Shown in pieces: positions 1 through 7,749 of a DNA stretch of 64,000 bases (the stretch's first letter is position 1; every line of letters begins with the position of its first letter). The translations under genes were made by a program, and so were the position numbers. The stretch is from Spongiibacteraceae bacterium UBA5047. Lineage in GTDB: Bacteria > Pseudomonadota > Gammaproteobacteria > Pseudomonadales > Spongiibacteraceae. The DNA lies in NCBI GenBank assembly GCA_002415025.1, contig DIBR01000051.1, positions 37,269 to 101,268 of the forward strand, written 5' to 3'. The notes below the pieces were generated by a model. The model was given only the letters and a program-made list of their open reading frames with translations, had not been told where the DNA came from and ran no database searches.

Positions 1-197
1 ACGCCTTTAATGAAAAGCGTGCCAGGCAGGCTCAGGAATGGATGCACAAGCTGCTGCATGAAATGCTGGATCTACGCCTCAAACAGAATCCTGGCGTAAA
101 GAAAACCCTGCCCGAACTGGACAGGCAGGTGACGCAGGGCGAGACGACTCCTTACCTAGCAGCCAAAGCGCTGATTGACCTCCTCTTCGAGAAGTAA
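1..197 (+). CDS. C-terminal end of a MeaB/ArgK-type GTPase (partial)
   Basis: The window opens inside this gene. The readable frame begins at base 3 and gives 64 residues before a TAA at 195-197. The fragment is helical and charged, with a QAQEWMHKLLHEMLD stretch, then a VKKTLPELDRQV segment and an AAKALIDLLFEK ending. This resembles the C-terminal dimerisation arm of MeaB/ArgK proteins, G-protein chaperones of methylmalonyl-CoA mutase and related B12 enzymes. The GTPase domain lies outside the window, so no nucleotide-binding motif can be checked. The next gene starts 5 bases after the stop, suggesting one transcript. Identification rests on recalled family similarity only. Confidence 0.5.
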   Translation, partial: AFNEKRARQAQEWMHKLLHEMLDLRLKQNPGVKKTLPELDRQVTQGETTPYLAAKALIDLLFEK

Positions 198-202
198 GCT
201 GG

Positions 203-667
203 ATGAAAGACGTAGCCAACCGCCTGACAGAATTTGTACAGACCCATCTTCCCACCGCCCAGGCCCTGCAAATTTCCGTCGCGGATTACGACAGCGAGTC
301 CTTAACGCTCCATGCGCCGCTCGGCCCCAGTGTGAATGACAAGCAAACCGCCTTTGGCGGCAGCCTGTATGTGGTTGCGGTCATGACCGGCTGGGGCATG
401 GTTTATCTGCGATGCCGTGAGGCCGGTATCGACCCGAATATTGTTGTTGCGCGCGGCGAGATTGATTATCACGCGCCAGTAGACAGCGATATTGTTGCTT
501 CATCTGTAGCCGTAGACGAGTCGGAGTGGCAGCGTTTTTTCGCTGATTTTGAAGCACGCGGGAAGGCCAAGATTGAATTGCGCACTCAGGTGGTACGCAA
601 TGGTAAGCCTGCGGTCAGTTTTAAAGGGCTCTACGCAATTATTGGCCACGCTGCTGATTTGCTGTAG
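203..667 (+). CDS. putative hotdog-fold thioesterase (YiiD C-terminal family)
   Basis: This 154-residue protein has the length and layout of a single hotdog domain. A helix is followed by the glycine-rich stretch AFGGSLYVVAVMTGWGMVY (about residues 50-68), the position of the central hotdog helix, and then by alternating strands. It resembles the thioesterase domain at the C-terminus of E. coli YiiD (Fab-type acyl thioesterase family), here as a stand-alone protein. The substrate is unknown; acyl-CoA or acyl-ACP hydrolysis is inferred from the fold. The ATG lies 5 bases after the upstream GTPase stop, so the two are probably co-transcribed. The stop codon overlaps the first bases of a REP-like palindrome. 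Confidence 0.7.
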   Translation: MKDVANRLTEFVQTHLPTAQALQISVADYDSESLTLHAPLGPSVNDKQTAFGGSLYVVAVMTGWGMVYLRCREAGIDPNIVVARGEIDYHAPVDSDIVASSVAVDESEWQRFFADFEARGKAKIELRTQVVRNGKPAVSFKGLYAIIGHAADLL

Positions 668-727
668 GAGCCAGCTCTGCTAGCGAACCTTGGCAGCATT
701 TATTCGCCAGCAGGGCTGGCTCCCACA
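664..727. repeat. REP-like extragenic palindrome, copy 1
   Basis: An imperfect inverted repeat runs from TGTAGGAGCCAGCTCTGCTA to its near-complement ending GGCTGGCTCCCACA, around a central spacer with GCGAA/TTCGCC shoulders. The outer TGTAGGAGCC arm is shared with a second copy at 5262-5330. The layout matches the repetitive extragenic palindromes common in Pseudomonas and relatives, which may end or stabilise transcripts. It sits between two convergent genes and overlaps the stop codon of the thioesterase gene. Confidence 0.7.
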
Positions 728-768
728 AAAACGCTCACAAAGTATGTGCCATGACGCTGGTAACAGAC

Positions 769-1932
769 CTACAACTCGCCGTACACAAACCGTTTTAACT
801 CATCTGCCTGCAGCATGGCATCGTTGTAGCCGAGCGTAATCAGGCGCTCGGTAAAACTCTGGGTAAACAGCAGATAGCTGGCGATGTTAACGCCGCCGCC
901 ATACCTGCCCCCAGTGCGGCGCATAAAAGTGCGAATACTTCGCGGTAAATGCCGGATGTGATCATCTGCCAGAGAGTCGATGTCTTCAGAGGGGGATATC
1001 ACCAGCGCGTCAATCGGTTTCAGTTGATGCTCGGTAAATGAGTCCTGCTCGGGCATCAGTCGAATCAGTTGGTTGATGCGTTCCAGACGTTCAATATCCG
1101 TTTCGATTGCATCCACGAACGCGCTATTCAATAAATGGCCGATAATCTGGCCAAAAGCGGGGGAGTGGACCCGGCGGATGGGCTTGGAGTATTCGCGCCG
1201 GTGTCCGTTCGCGGGAATGATCAGTACCTTGTCGGCACCCAGATGGAGTGCGGGGCTGATAGGTGTTAGTTGCCTGAGTGCGCCATCGCCGTAGTAGTGG
1301 CGACCAATACGCTGCGGCGGGAAGATGGTCGGTATGGCTGTAGAGGCCATTACGTGGGCAATATCAATGGGGGTTGGAATACCCTGTCTGCGCCAGCGCT
1401 GCCAGCCTGCGTGTTCAGGCCCGCCCTGAAAAAAGCTCATTGATACACCCTCGGTATAGTTCATGGCGGTGACACTGAGGGCATCCAGATAACCGGAGCT
1501 GATGTTGCGGGATATCGCCGAGAAATCGAGATTGTTTTTCAACAACTGCCGCAGAGGCGCGTTGTCGAGCAGGCCGACCGGCTTGCCGACCGCAACACCC
1601 GAGTTAAAGAGCGACATCATCAGGCGCCAGGCATTGCTGACTACGCCCAGCCAGTCGGAGCGGTATATCGAGTCCGGGCTAAGATCCAGCCAGAGATTTT
1701 CCAGCCAGTCCGCCGCTTCACAAAAATCCTCGGCCCGGGTCGCCAGTGCTGCGGCGTTAATAGCTCCCGCAGAAGTACCGCATAAAATCCGGTAGGGGTT
1801 CTGGATGCCACGGTTTTTGTGGAGTGTTGCCAGCGCTCTGATCACGCCGACCTGATAGGCCACACGGGCACCGCCGCCGGGTAGCACCAGGGCAACATCG
1901 TGAACGACCTTGGTAGGAGCTGAATCTGACAT
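769..1932 (-). CDS. patatin-like phospholipase family protein
   Basis: A 387-residue serine lipase of the patatin family. The oxyanion-hole glycine cluster LPGGGARVAYQVGV lies at residues 17-30. The nucleophile elbow is CGTSAGAI, with Ser54 as nucleophile. The dyad aspartate is Asp216 in YYGDGALRQ. No signal peptide or membrane segment is evident, so it is probably cytosolic or peripheral. Its start overlaps the stop of ppsR by one base (TAATG), indicating translational coupling. The lipid substrate cannot be told from sequence. Patatins linked to ppsR are not part of the usual description of that regulator, so a shared role is not assumed. Confidence 0.9.
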   Translation of the reverse strand: MSDSAPTKVVHDVALVLPGGGARVAYQVGVIRALATLHKNRGIQNPYRILCGTSAGAINAAALATRAEDFCEAADWLENLWLDLSPDSIYRSDWLGVVSNAWRLMMSLFNSGVAVGKPVGLLDNAPLRQLLKNNLDFSAISRNISSGYLDALSVTAMNYTEGVSMSFFQGGPEHAGWQRWRRQGIPTPIDIAHVMASTAIPTIFPPQRIGRHYYGDGALRQLTPISPALHLGADKVLIIPANGHRREYSKPIRRVHSPAFGQIIGHLLNSAFVDAIETDIERLERINQLIRLMPEQDSFTEHQLKPIDALVISPSEDIDSLADDHIRHLPRSIRTFMRRTGGRYGGGVNIASYLLFTQSFTERLITLGYNDAMLQADELKRFVYGEL

Positions 1933-2762
1933 TATTTACTGTGCCCGCGTAACCCTGTGTCTGCGAGCACGCGGGTTGCGATTTCTTCAATGGAGGCGTG
2001 AGTCGAGTCTATACAGGGAATGCCAAAACGTTTGAACAGGATCTCAGCCTGCCGCACTTCGTATTCGCATTGGGAGAGGGTGGAATAGCGTGCATTGGCA
2101 CGCCGCTCTGTGCGAATGGTAGAGAGTCGCTCAGGTTCAATTGTCAGTCCGTAAAGCTTGTCGCGGTACTGGGTCAGGGGTTTGGGTAACCGCCCGGTAT
2201 CCAGATCGTCATCGGTAAGGGGGTAGTTGGCAACAAACACGCCGGTTTGCAAGGCCAGATAAAGGCTTGTGGGCGTTTTGCCACTGCGGGAAACGCCAAT
2301 CAGAATCAATTCAGCCTGGCTGTAGCGGTCTACCTTGGCGCCGTCGTCATTGTCGAGGGCGTAGTTAACCGCATCGATGCGATGTTTATAGTTGGTTTCG
2401 TTGGTTACGCTGTGAGCGCCGCCAACGGTAAAAGATGACTTTATGCCCAGAGCTTCTTCCAGCGGCGACAGGAAGGTGGAGAGAATGTCGACTGTAAATC
2501 CTTCACTGGTTTTAATGATGTCACGTACTTCGGCATTGACTATAGTGTCGAAGATAATCGGCGGGACACCATCGCGGGCGGCTGCGCGGTTGATTTTTTC
2601 CGCAGCGGAGCGCGCTTTGTCGGCATTATCAATATAGGGCAGAATCACGCGCTCGAACTGCAGGCCTTCAAATTGGGCCAGCAAACTGCTGCCCAGTGCT
2701 TCTGCGGTAATACCGGTACTGTCGGATATAAAGAAGGCCGTTCTTCTCATTAATTCATTCAC
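1932..2762 (-). CDS. ppsR: PEP synthase regulatory protein (bifunctional kinase/pyrophosphorylase)
   Basis: A 276-residue DUF299-family protein. The family inactivates PEP synthase by ADP-dependent phosphorylation of its active-site threonine and reactivates it by phosphate-dependent dephosphorylation. The N-terminal AFFISDSTGITAEALG signature and the P-loop GVSRSGKTPTS (about residues 156-166) are both visible. It lies divergently from ppsA, its expected target, 108 bases away, which is the usual pairing. The chosen ATG gives MNELMRRTAFF; an in-frame ATG four codons later is possible. It is followed by the patatin gene with a one-base overlap. Confidence 0.95.
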   Translation of the reverse strand: MNELMRRTAFFISDSTGITAEALGSSLLAQFEGLQFERVILPYIDNADKARSAAEKINRAAARDGVPPIIFDTIVNAEVRDIIKTSEGFTVDILSTFLSPLEEALGIKSSFTVGGAHSVTNETNYKHRIDAVNYALDNDDGAKVDRYSQAELILIGVSRSGKTPTSLYLALQTGVFVANYPLTDDDLDTGRLPKPLTQYRDKLYGLTIEPERLSTIRTERRANARYSTLSQCEYEVRQAEILFKRFGIPCIDSTHASIEEIATRVLADTGLRGHSK

Positions 2763-2870
2763 GTTGCTACCGGCACTCCAGGGCGGAAATCCAGATCAAT
2801 TTCCAGTATCATACGCCAACTTTTAACCTCATACCTTATCGTCTGCTGATTCAGTAAAGGGAGCCCCACA

Positions 2871-5255
2871 TTGTCTGAATACGTTCTATGGTTTCAAGAT
2901 CTTGGCATGACTGATGTCGAGCGTGTTGGTGGCAAAAATGCGTCGCTGGGTGAAATGATCAGCGAGTTGGCCGGAGCGGGGGTTTCTGTTCCCGGCGGCT
3001 ACGCAACGACGGCCGATGCCTACCGTGACTTTTTGCAGCAAAGTGGCCTTAACGAGCGCATTAAAGCGCGCCTTGAGGGGCTGGATGTCGATGATGTTAA
3101 AACCCTGACCGAAACCGGTAAGGATATTCGTCAGTGGATTATCGATACGCCGTTTCCGGCGGCATTGGATGAAGCCGTGAGCGGTGCGTTTGCCGAACTG
3201 GCTGAGGGCAATGCCGATATTTCGGTGGCAGTGCGCTCATCGGCTACCGCTGAAGACCTGCCCGACGCCTCGTTTGCCGGTCAGCAGGAAACCTTTCTGA
3301 ATATCCGCGGGCTGGACAATGTAAAAATTGCCATAAAAGAAGTATTCGCCTCGCTCTATAACGATCGTGCCATTGCCTACCGTGTGCACAAGGGCTTCGA
3401 GCATGCCGACGTTGCACTTTCGGCGGGCATTCAGCGTATGGTGCGCTCGGACATTGGCGCCAGCGGCGTCATGTTCAGTATGGATACCGAATCGGGCTTT
3501 GATGGCGTGGTATTTATTACCGCCTCTTACGGGCTGGGTGAAACCGTTGTGCAGGGGGCCGTTAACCCCGACGAATTCTATGTTCATAAAGGTATTCTGG
3601 AATCCGGTCGCCATGCGGTGTTGCGCCGCAATCTTGGCGCAAAAGCGATCAAGATGATTTACGGCAGCGAAGCCTCCGCCGGCAAATCAGTACAGACGGT
3701 TGATGTGGACGAAGCCGAGCGTCAGCGTTTTTGTATCGACGACGCGGATGTGACGGAACTCGCCAAACAAGCCCTGATCATCGAGAAGCACTATCAGCGC
3801 CCGATGGATATCGAGTGGGCCAAGGACGGAGATACCGGCAAAATATTTATCGTTCAGGCTCGGCCGGAAACGGTGAAAAGCCAGGAAACGGGCAATCTGA
3901 TGGAGCGCTATCTGCTCAATGAGCAGGGCAAGGTGTTGTGCGAAGGCCGCTCAATTGGTCAGCGTATCGGCAGCGGTCCTGTGAGAGTCATTTCGGATCT
4001 GTCTGAAATGGACAAGGTCGAGAAAGGCGATGTGCTGGTCACTGATATGACCGACCCGGATTGGGAGCCGATCATGAAGCGTGCTTCGGCCATTGTCACC
4101 AATCGTGGCGGGCGCACCTGTCACGCAGCGATTATTGCCCGTGAGCTGGGTATTCCGGCGGTAGTGGGTTGTGGCGACGCGACAGAGCTGCTGAGTTCGG
4201 GCCAAAATGTTACCGTTTCCTGTGCAGAAGGGGATACCGGTCTGGTCTATGAAGGTTGCCTCGATTTTGCGATCAGCCGCAACGAGCTGAAAAGCATGCC
4301 GGAACTGCCCTTCAAAATTATGATGAACGTGGGTAATCCGGATCGCGCCTTTGATTTTCAGTCCTACCCCAACGCTGGCGTTGGTCTGGCGCGCCTTGAA
4401 TTTATTATTAACCGCATGATTGGCGTACACCCGAAAGCGCTGATGGAATTCGATGCGCTCCCCAGGGATGTGCAGCAGGCGGTCAGTCGACGTATCGCCG
4501 GCTATGCCTCGCCGGTAGATTTTTATGTCGAAAAGCTGGTTGAAGGTATTGCGACCATTGCCGGGGCTTTTTATCCCCAGCGTGTGATCGTGCGCATGTC
4601 AGATTTCAAATCCAACGAGTATGCACATCTGGTTGGTGGCACGCTGTACGAACCCGAAGAAGAAAACCCCATGCTCGGTTTTCGTGGTGCATCGCGTTAT
4701 ATCTCGGATGCCTTTAGAGAATGCTTCCGGCTTGAATGCCGTGCACTGAAGAAAGTGCGTGATGAAATGGGGCTCACCAACGTTGAAATTATGGTGCCTT
4801 TTGTCCGTACCGTAGGCGAGGCCAAGCAGGCCGTTGAATTACTCGCCGAGAATGGCCTGAGCCGGGGGGACAACGGGCTGAAGGTAATTATGATGTGTGA
4901 GCTGCCGGCTAACGCGCTGCTCGCCGAGCAGTTCCTCGAATACTTTGATGGCTTTTCCATAGGCTCCAACGACTTGACTCAGCTGACCCTCGGTCTGGAT
5001 CGTGATTCCGGGTTGGTGGCCCACCTCTTCGACGAGCGCAACGACGCAGTCAAGGTCTTGCTGAAGAGTGCTATAGATGCCTGTAAAAAACAGGGTAAGT
5101 ACATTGGCATCTGCGGGCAGGGCCCCTCGGATCATGCAGATTTTGCGCTGTGGCTGGTGGAGCAGGGCATTGACAGTGTGTCTTTAAACCCGGATTCTGT
5201 GCTGGATACCTGGATGTTCCTCAGCGAGCAACTGCAGAATAATAAAGCGAAGTAA
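2871..5255 (+). CDS. ppsA: phosphoenolpyruvate synthase
   Basis: Converts pyruvate, ATP and water to PEP, AMP and phosphate for gluconeogenesis. The 794 residues match the usual length. The ATP-grasp N-terminal domain carries GGKNASLGEMI and the AVRSSATAEDLPDASFAGQQ loop. The phosphohistidine swivel domain has GGRTCHAAIIARELGIPAVV with catalytic His418 and the regulatory threonine two residues before it. The C-terminal PEP-binding barrel holds SIGSNDLTQLTLGLDRD and GICGQGPSD with the conserved cysteine. The start is a TTG preceded by GGGAG eight bases upstream. It is divergent from ppsR and is followed by a REP-like palindrome. Confidence 0.98.
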   Translation: MSEYVLWFQDLGMTDVERVGGKNASLGEMISELAGAGVSVPGGYATTADAYRDFLQQSGLNERIKARLEGLDVDDVKTLTETGKDIRQWIIDTPFPAALDEAVSGAFAELAEGNADISVAVRSSATAEDLPDASFAGQQETFLNIRGLDNVKIAIKEVFASLYNDRAIAYRVHKGFEHADVALSAGIQRMVRSDIGASGVMFSMDTESGFDGVVFITASYGLGETVVQGAVNPDEFYVHKGILESGRHAVLRRNLGAKAIKMIYGSEASAGKSVQTVDVDEAERQRFCIDDADVTELAKQALIIEKHYQRPMDIEWAKDGDTGKIFIVQARPETVKSQETGNLMERYLLNEQGKVLCEGRSIGQRIGSGPVRVISDLSEMDKVEKGDVLVTDMTDPDWEPIMKRASAIVTNRGGRTCHAAIIARELGIPAVVGCGDATELLSSGQNVTVSCAEGDTGLVYEGCLDFAISRNELKSMPELPFKIMMNVGNPDRAFDFQSYPNAGVGLARLEFIINRMIGVHPKALMEFDALPRDVQQAVSRRIAGYASPVDFYVEKLVEGIATIAGAFYPQRVIVRMSDFKSNEYAHLVGGTLYEPEEENPMLGFRGASRYISDAFRECFRLECRALKKVRDEMGLTNVEIMVPFVRTVGEAKQAVELLAENGLSRGDNGLKVIMMCELPANALLAEQFLEYFDGFSIGSNDLTQLTLGLDRDSGLVAHLFDERNDAVKVLLKSAIDACKKQGKYIGICGQGPSDHADFALWLVEQGIDSVSLNPDSVLDTWMFLSEQLQNNKAK

Positions 5256-5261
5256 TAGTGT

Positions 5262-5330
5262 TGTAGGAGCCTGCCTTGCAGGCGAAAAATCGACTATCCA
5301 CAGATTTCGCCTGCAAGGCAGGCTCCTACA
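5262..5330. repeat. REP-like extragenic palindrome, copy 2
   Basis: A near-perfect inverted repeat. The left arm TGTAGGAGCCTGCCTTGCAG continues GCGAAA, and the right arm TTTCGCC continues TGCAAGGCAGGCTCCTACA, around a spacer of about 17 bases. It shares the outer TGTAGGAGCC with copy 1 at 664-727, and the arm is longer and cleaner. It begins 6 bases after the ppsA stop, so it could stabilise or end the ppsA mRNA. A transposase-like RAYT protein, which often mobilises such elements, is not in this window. Confidence 0.8.
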
Positions 5331-5372
5331 GCTTCGAGTCGCTCATTCAACTGAATGTCCGGAGCACAGCTT

Positions 5373-5684
5373 ATGCGGTATTTCTCGCTGGAAAAACTGA
5401 TAAACCTGTATGACGGCTACCGCAAAACCTTCAAGATTGATGAGCACCATCTGTTATTGATTCAGGAGGAGGGTGTTCGCTTTCTTGTAGAGTCTTTCTG
5501 TCCCCACCGCGAACATTCGTTGATGGATGCCATCATATTTGGCGACACCATAAGCTGCCCCCACCACAATTACCAATTCCATTTAAGCAGTGGCGATGTT
5601 CTTCAGCGCAGCGAAGAGCCTTGCCGTAAATTACGCATTTATGAACTGGTGGAAGAGGGGCGTGAAGTGGGGGTGCTGCTGTAG
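5373..5684 (+). CDS. small Rieske-type [2Fe-2S] protein
   Basis: From the ATG at 5373 the product is 103 residues. GGAG sits eight bases ahead of this ATG, so it is preferred over the in-frame ATG at 5355. The Rieske cluster motifs are Cys43-x-His45 (FCPHREHSL) and Cys62-x2-His65 (ISCPHHNYQFHL), enough to ligate a [2Fe-2S] cluster. The protein is a single domain with no oxygenase catalytic domain and no membrane anchor, so it is probably a soluble electron carrier. No reductase or oxygenase partner lies beside it. The role is unknown. Confidence 0.8.
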   Translation: MRYFSLEKLINLYDGYRKTFKIDEHHLLLIQEEGVRFLVESFCPHREHSLMDAIIFGDTISCPHHNYQFHLSSGDVLQRSEEPCRKLRIYELVEEGREVGVLL

Positions 5685-5694
5685 CCGTAGCGGG

Positions 5695-6603
5695 CTACAA
5701 GCTCAGGCGCCGAAGGCGCGGGTCTTCGCTGGCCTGATTCCACAAGAGGTCGAACTGCAGAATATAATTCAATGCAGACGGGCGGTTGCTGAAATCAGCC
5801 CAGTGATGGTTCACCTCCGAGCGTTTGGAGACCAGCAATCCGGCGCTGTCGGCCACCAGAAACTCCTCCTCCACCTGGCCGGCCTGATCTTCCGGTAAGG
5901 CCCGGAGGAAGATTGACGAACTGAGGCGTTGCTGCAACTCCACTAGGCTGTGCCCGCGACCGGCCAGCAACTCGGGGCGCAACACCAGAATGCGTATTTC
6001 CGTCGACTTGTGCAGCCGGGCCAGCTCCGAGACTGCCGAACGAACGGTCTCATTGTCGTAAATATCCGGGTTGAGCGAGGCACTGAAGATCCGCAACTGG
6101 TGGCGGCTCTGGGAGACGAGCGAAGCTGCCGTGGCGGCCAGATTGCTGACAGAGTGTTTGCCTGCGTCTTTGCCGAGAATGAAGTCCTCGCGAAAGCGCA
6201 GACGCATGGAACGATGGGGAATCCCCGCATCCTGGAAGGTGGGGCCGTAGGCCTCAAAGCCAAAGGGCTCATAGAAACCGATAGCCTGCTCCTGACTGTG
6301 CAGCCAGGCTTCACGCAAATTTAACAGTTTGGCGTGGCGTATCGCCTTGCTTAACAGCTCTTTGCCGACTCCCTGCCGGCGGTAGCTGGCCAGCACCGCC
6401 ATACGGCCGATATGGCCATCGCGCAGCATACGCACCGTGCCGATGGCTTTATCCCGGTCGAATGCCAGCCAGTGATAGGCTCGCTCGTCGTTGCCGTCCC
6501 ATTCCAGCTCGGCCGGAACGGACTGTTCCACAACAAAGACCTGGTGACGTACATTTTGCAATGCGCTCTGGTGTTCTGACCAGCTAGCTTCAACGATATT
6601 CAT
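5695..6603 (-). CDS. GNAT N-acetyltransferase with an extra C-terminal domain
   Basis: The 302-residue product has an N-terminal GNAT domain (about residues 1-140). The acetyl-CoA-binding loop is RRQGVGKELL at 75-84, followed by AIGFYEPFGFEAYG. The remaining roughly 150 residues form a second domain with HQLRIFSASLNPDIYDN and IRILVLRPELLAGRGHSLVE. These suggest a phospholipase-D-like fold of the kind found fused to GNAT domains in related bacteria, but I see no HKD catalytic motif. The start ATG overlaps the roxA stop as ATGA, so it is translated with roxA. Substrate unknown. Confidence 0.8.
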   Translation of the reverse strand: MNIVEASWSEHQSALQNVRHQVFVVEQSVPAELEWDGNDERAYHWLAFDRDKAIGTVRMLRDGHIGRMAVLASYRRQGVGKELLSKAIRHAKLLNLREAWLHSQEQAIGFYEPFGFEAYGPTFQDAGIPHRSMRLRFREDFILGKDAGKHSVSNLAATAASLVSQSRHQLRIFSASLNPDIYDNETVRSAVSELARLHKSTEIRILVLRPELLAGRGHSLVELQQRLSSSIFLRALPEDQAGQVEEEFLVADSAGLLVSKRSEVNHHWADFSNRPSALNYILQFDLLWNQASEDPRLRRLSL

Positions 6604-7736
6604 ACATCCAACTCGTCGGGATCGCTACCCACTGCGCCTGTCGACAGCAGGAATTCAGCAATCTCCATAGACAGCCCGGTTATCGTAAACCATAGCTCAT
6701 CTGGCAGCATTTCGCCGGGCTGCAAGTGACATAATTTTCGCAGTGCCGGCAGGCTTGCGGAGTCACAGCTGAGGCTGCAGCCATTGGCAAAGAGGCGGCA
6801 GGCCTTGTCGGCGGTGCCGCTTTCAAAAAGTGTCAGTCTGGCGTCGAGGGCGCGAAATACGGCGCTGCTGCCGGTCCATTCACTGCTGAAAGCCGCATCT
6901 GGGTCTGCAGCTTCGGTAATCAGTTCGCCGAAGCTCTTGATGAGGCTGTCGTCATCCAGTTTCGCCTGAAGCAGATCACGCAGTGCAGCAACATGGGCGT
7001 CAGACAAACTATGGCCCCGGGCGAGGGTAGCGGGCTGATCGCGATATCGCTGAGACTCGTCTAGCCCGGCAATGACTTCGTCAGCCCAGCGGCTGAGAAT
7101 TTCAGCGCTTGATGGGGCGCGGAAACCGACAGAAAGGGTGATGCAGTCGTCGCCCAGCGCTGTGCCCCAGTGCGCTGTTCCCGGTGGCACGTACAGGATG
7201 TCGCCGGCTTCAAGTACATGGCGCGAGCTCTCCTGAAAATCTGCGAGCAGTTTCAGGTCGGTAGAAGGGCGCAAGGCAGTGGCTGCATCGCAATGCTGGC
7301 CCAGACGCCACTCGCGGCGACCGCCGCCCTGAATGAGAAAAACATCGTAGTTGTCGAAATGAGGGCCAACGCCACCGCCGTCAGTGGCATAGCTGATCAT
7401 AATGTCGTCAATGCGCCAGCGCGGCAAAAAGTCAAAGTGGGCAATCAGGTCGGCTACCTCGGGTATCCAGTGGTCTACCCGCTGTACGAGCAAGCTCCAA
7501 CCCGTGGATGACAGATTGCTGAAATCTTCTGCCTGAAACGGTCCCTGACGCAGTTGCCAGGTGTCTGAATCCCGCAGTATCAGGCGCGATTCCACCGATG
7601 ACTCACCGGCGAGTCCCGCCAGATCGTCGCCACTGACCGGGCAATCAAAATCCGGCAAGCCCTGCTGAATCAGCAGGGGTTTTGTTTGCCAGTAGTCACG
7701 CAGAAAGTGCGCAACATCAAGACCACGGATGGGCAT
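6600..7736 (-). CDS. roxA: ribosomal protein L16 arginine 3-hydroxylase (RoxA/YcfD)
   Basis: A 378-residue JmjC-type cupin oxygenase. The family uses Fe(II), oxygen and 2-oxoglutarate to hydroxylate an arginine of ribosomal protein L16. The iron triad is visible as His126 and Asp128 in PHFDNYDVFLIQ, and His189 in VPPGTAHWGTA. These positions are almost identical to those recalled for E. coli YcfD. A winged-helix C-terminal region completes the usual architecture. It starts 13 bases after purB and overlaps the GNAT gene by four bases, placing it in a minus-strand operon. Confidence 0.92.
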   Translation of the reverse strand: MPIRGLDVAHFLRDYWQTKPLLIQQGLPDFDCPVSGDDLAGLAGESSVESRLILRDSDTWQLRQGPFQAEDFSNLSSTGWSLLVQRVDHWIPEVADLIAHFDFLPRWRIDDIMISYATDGGGVGPHFDNYDVFLIQGGGRREWRLGQHCDAATALRPSTDLKLLADFQESSRHVLEAGDILYVPPGTAHWGTALGDDCITLSVGFRAPSSAEILSRWADEVIAGLDESQRYRDQPATLARGHSLSDAHVAALRDLLQAKLDDDSLIKSFGELITEAADPDAAFSSEWTGSSAVFRALDARLTLFESGTADKACRLFANGCSLSCDSASLPALRKLCHLQPGEMLPDELWFTITGLSMEIAEFLLSTGAVGSDPDELDV

Positions 7737-7749
7737 TAGTGTGCGGGCA

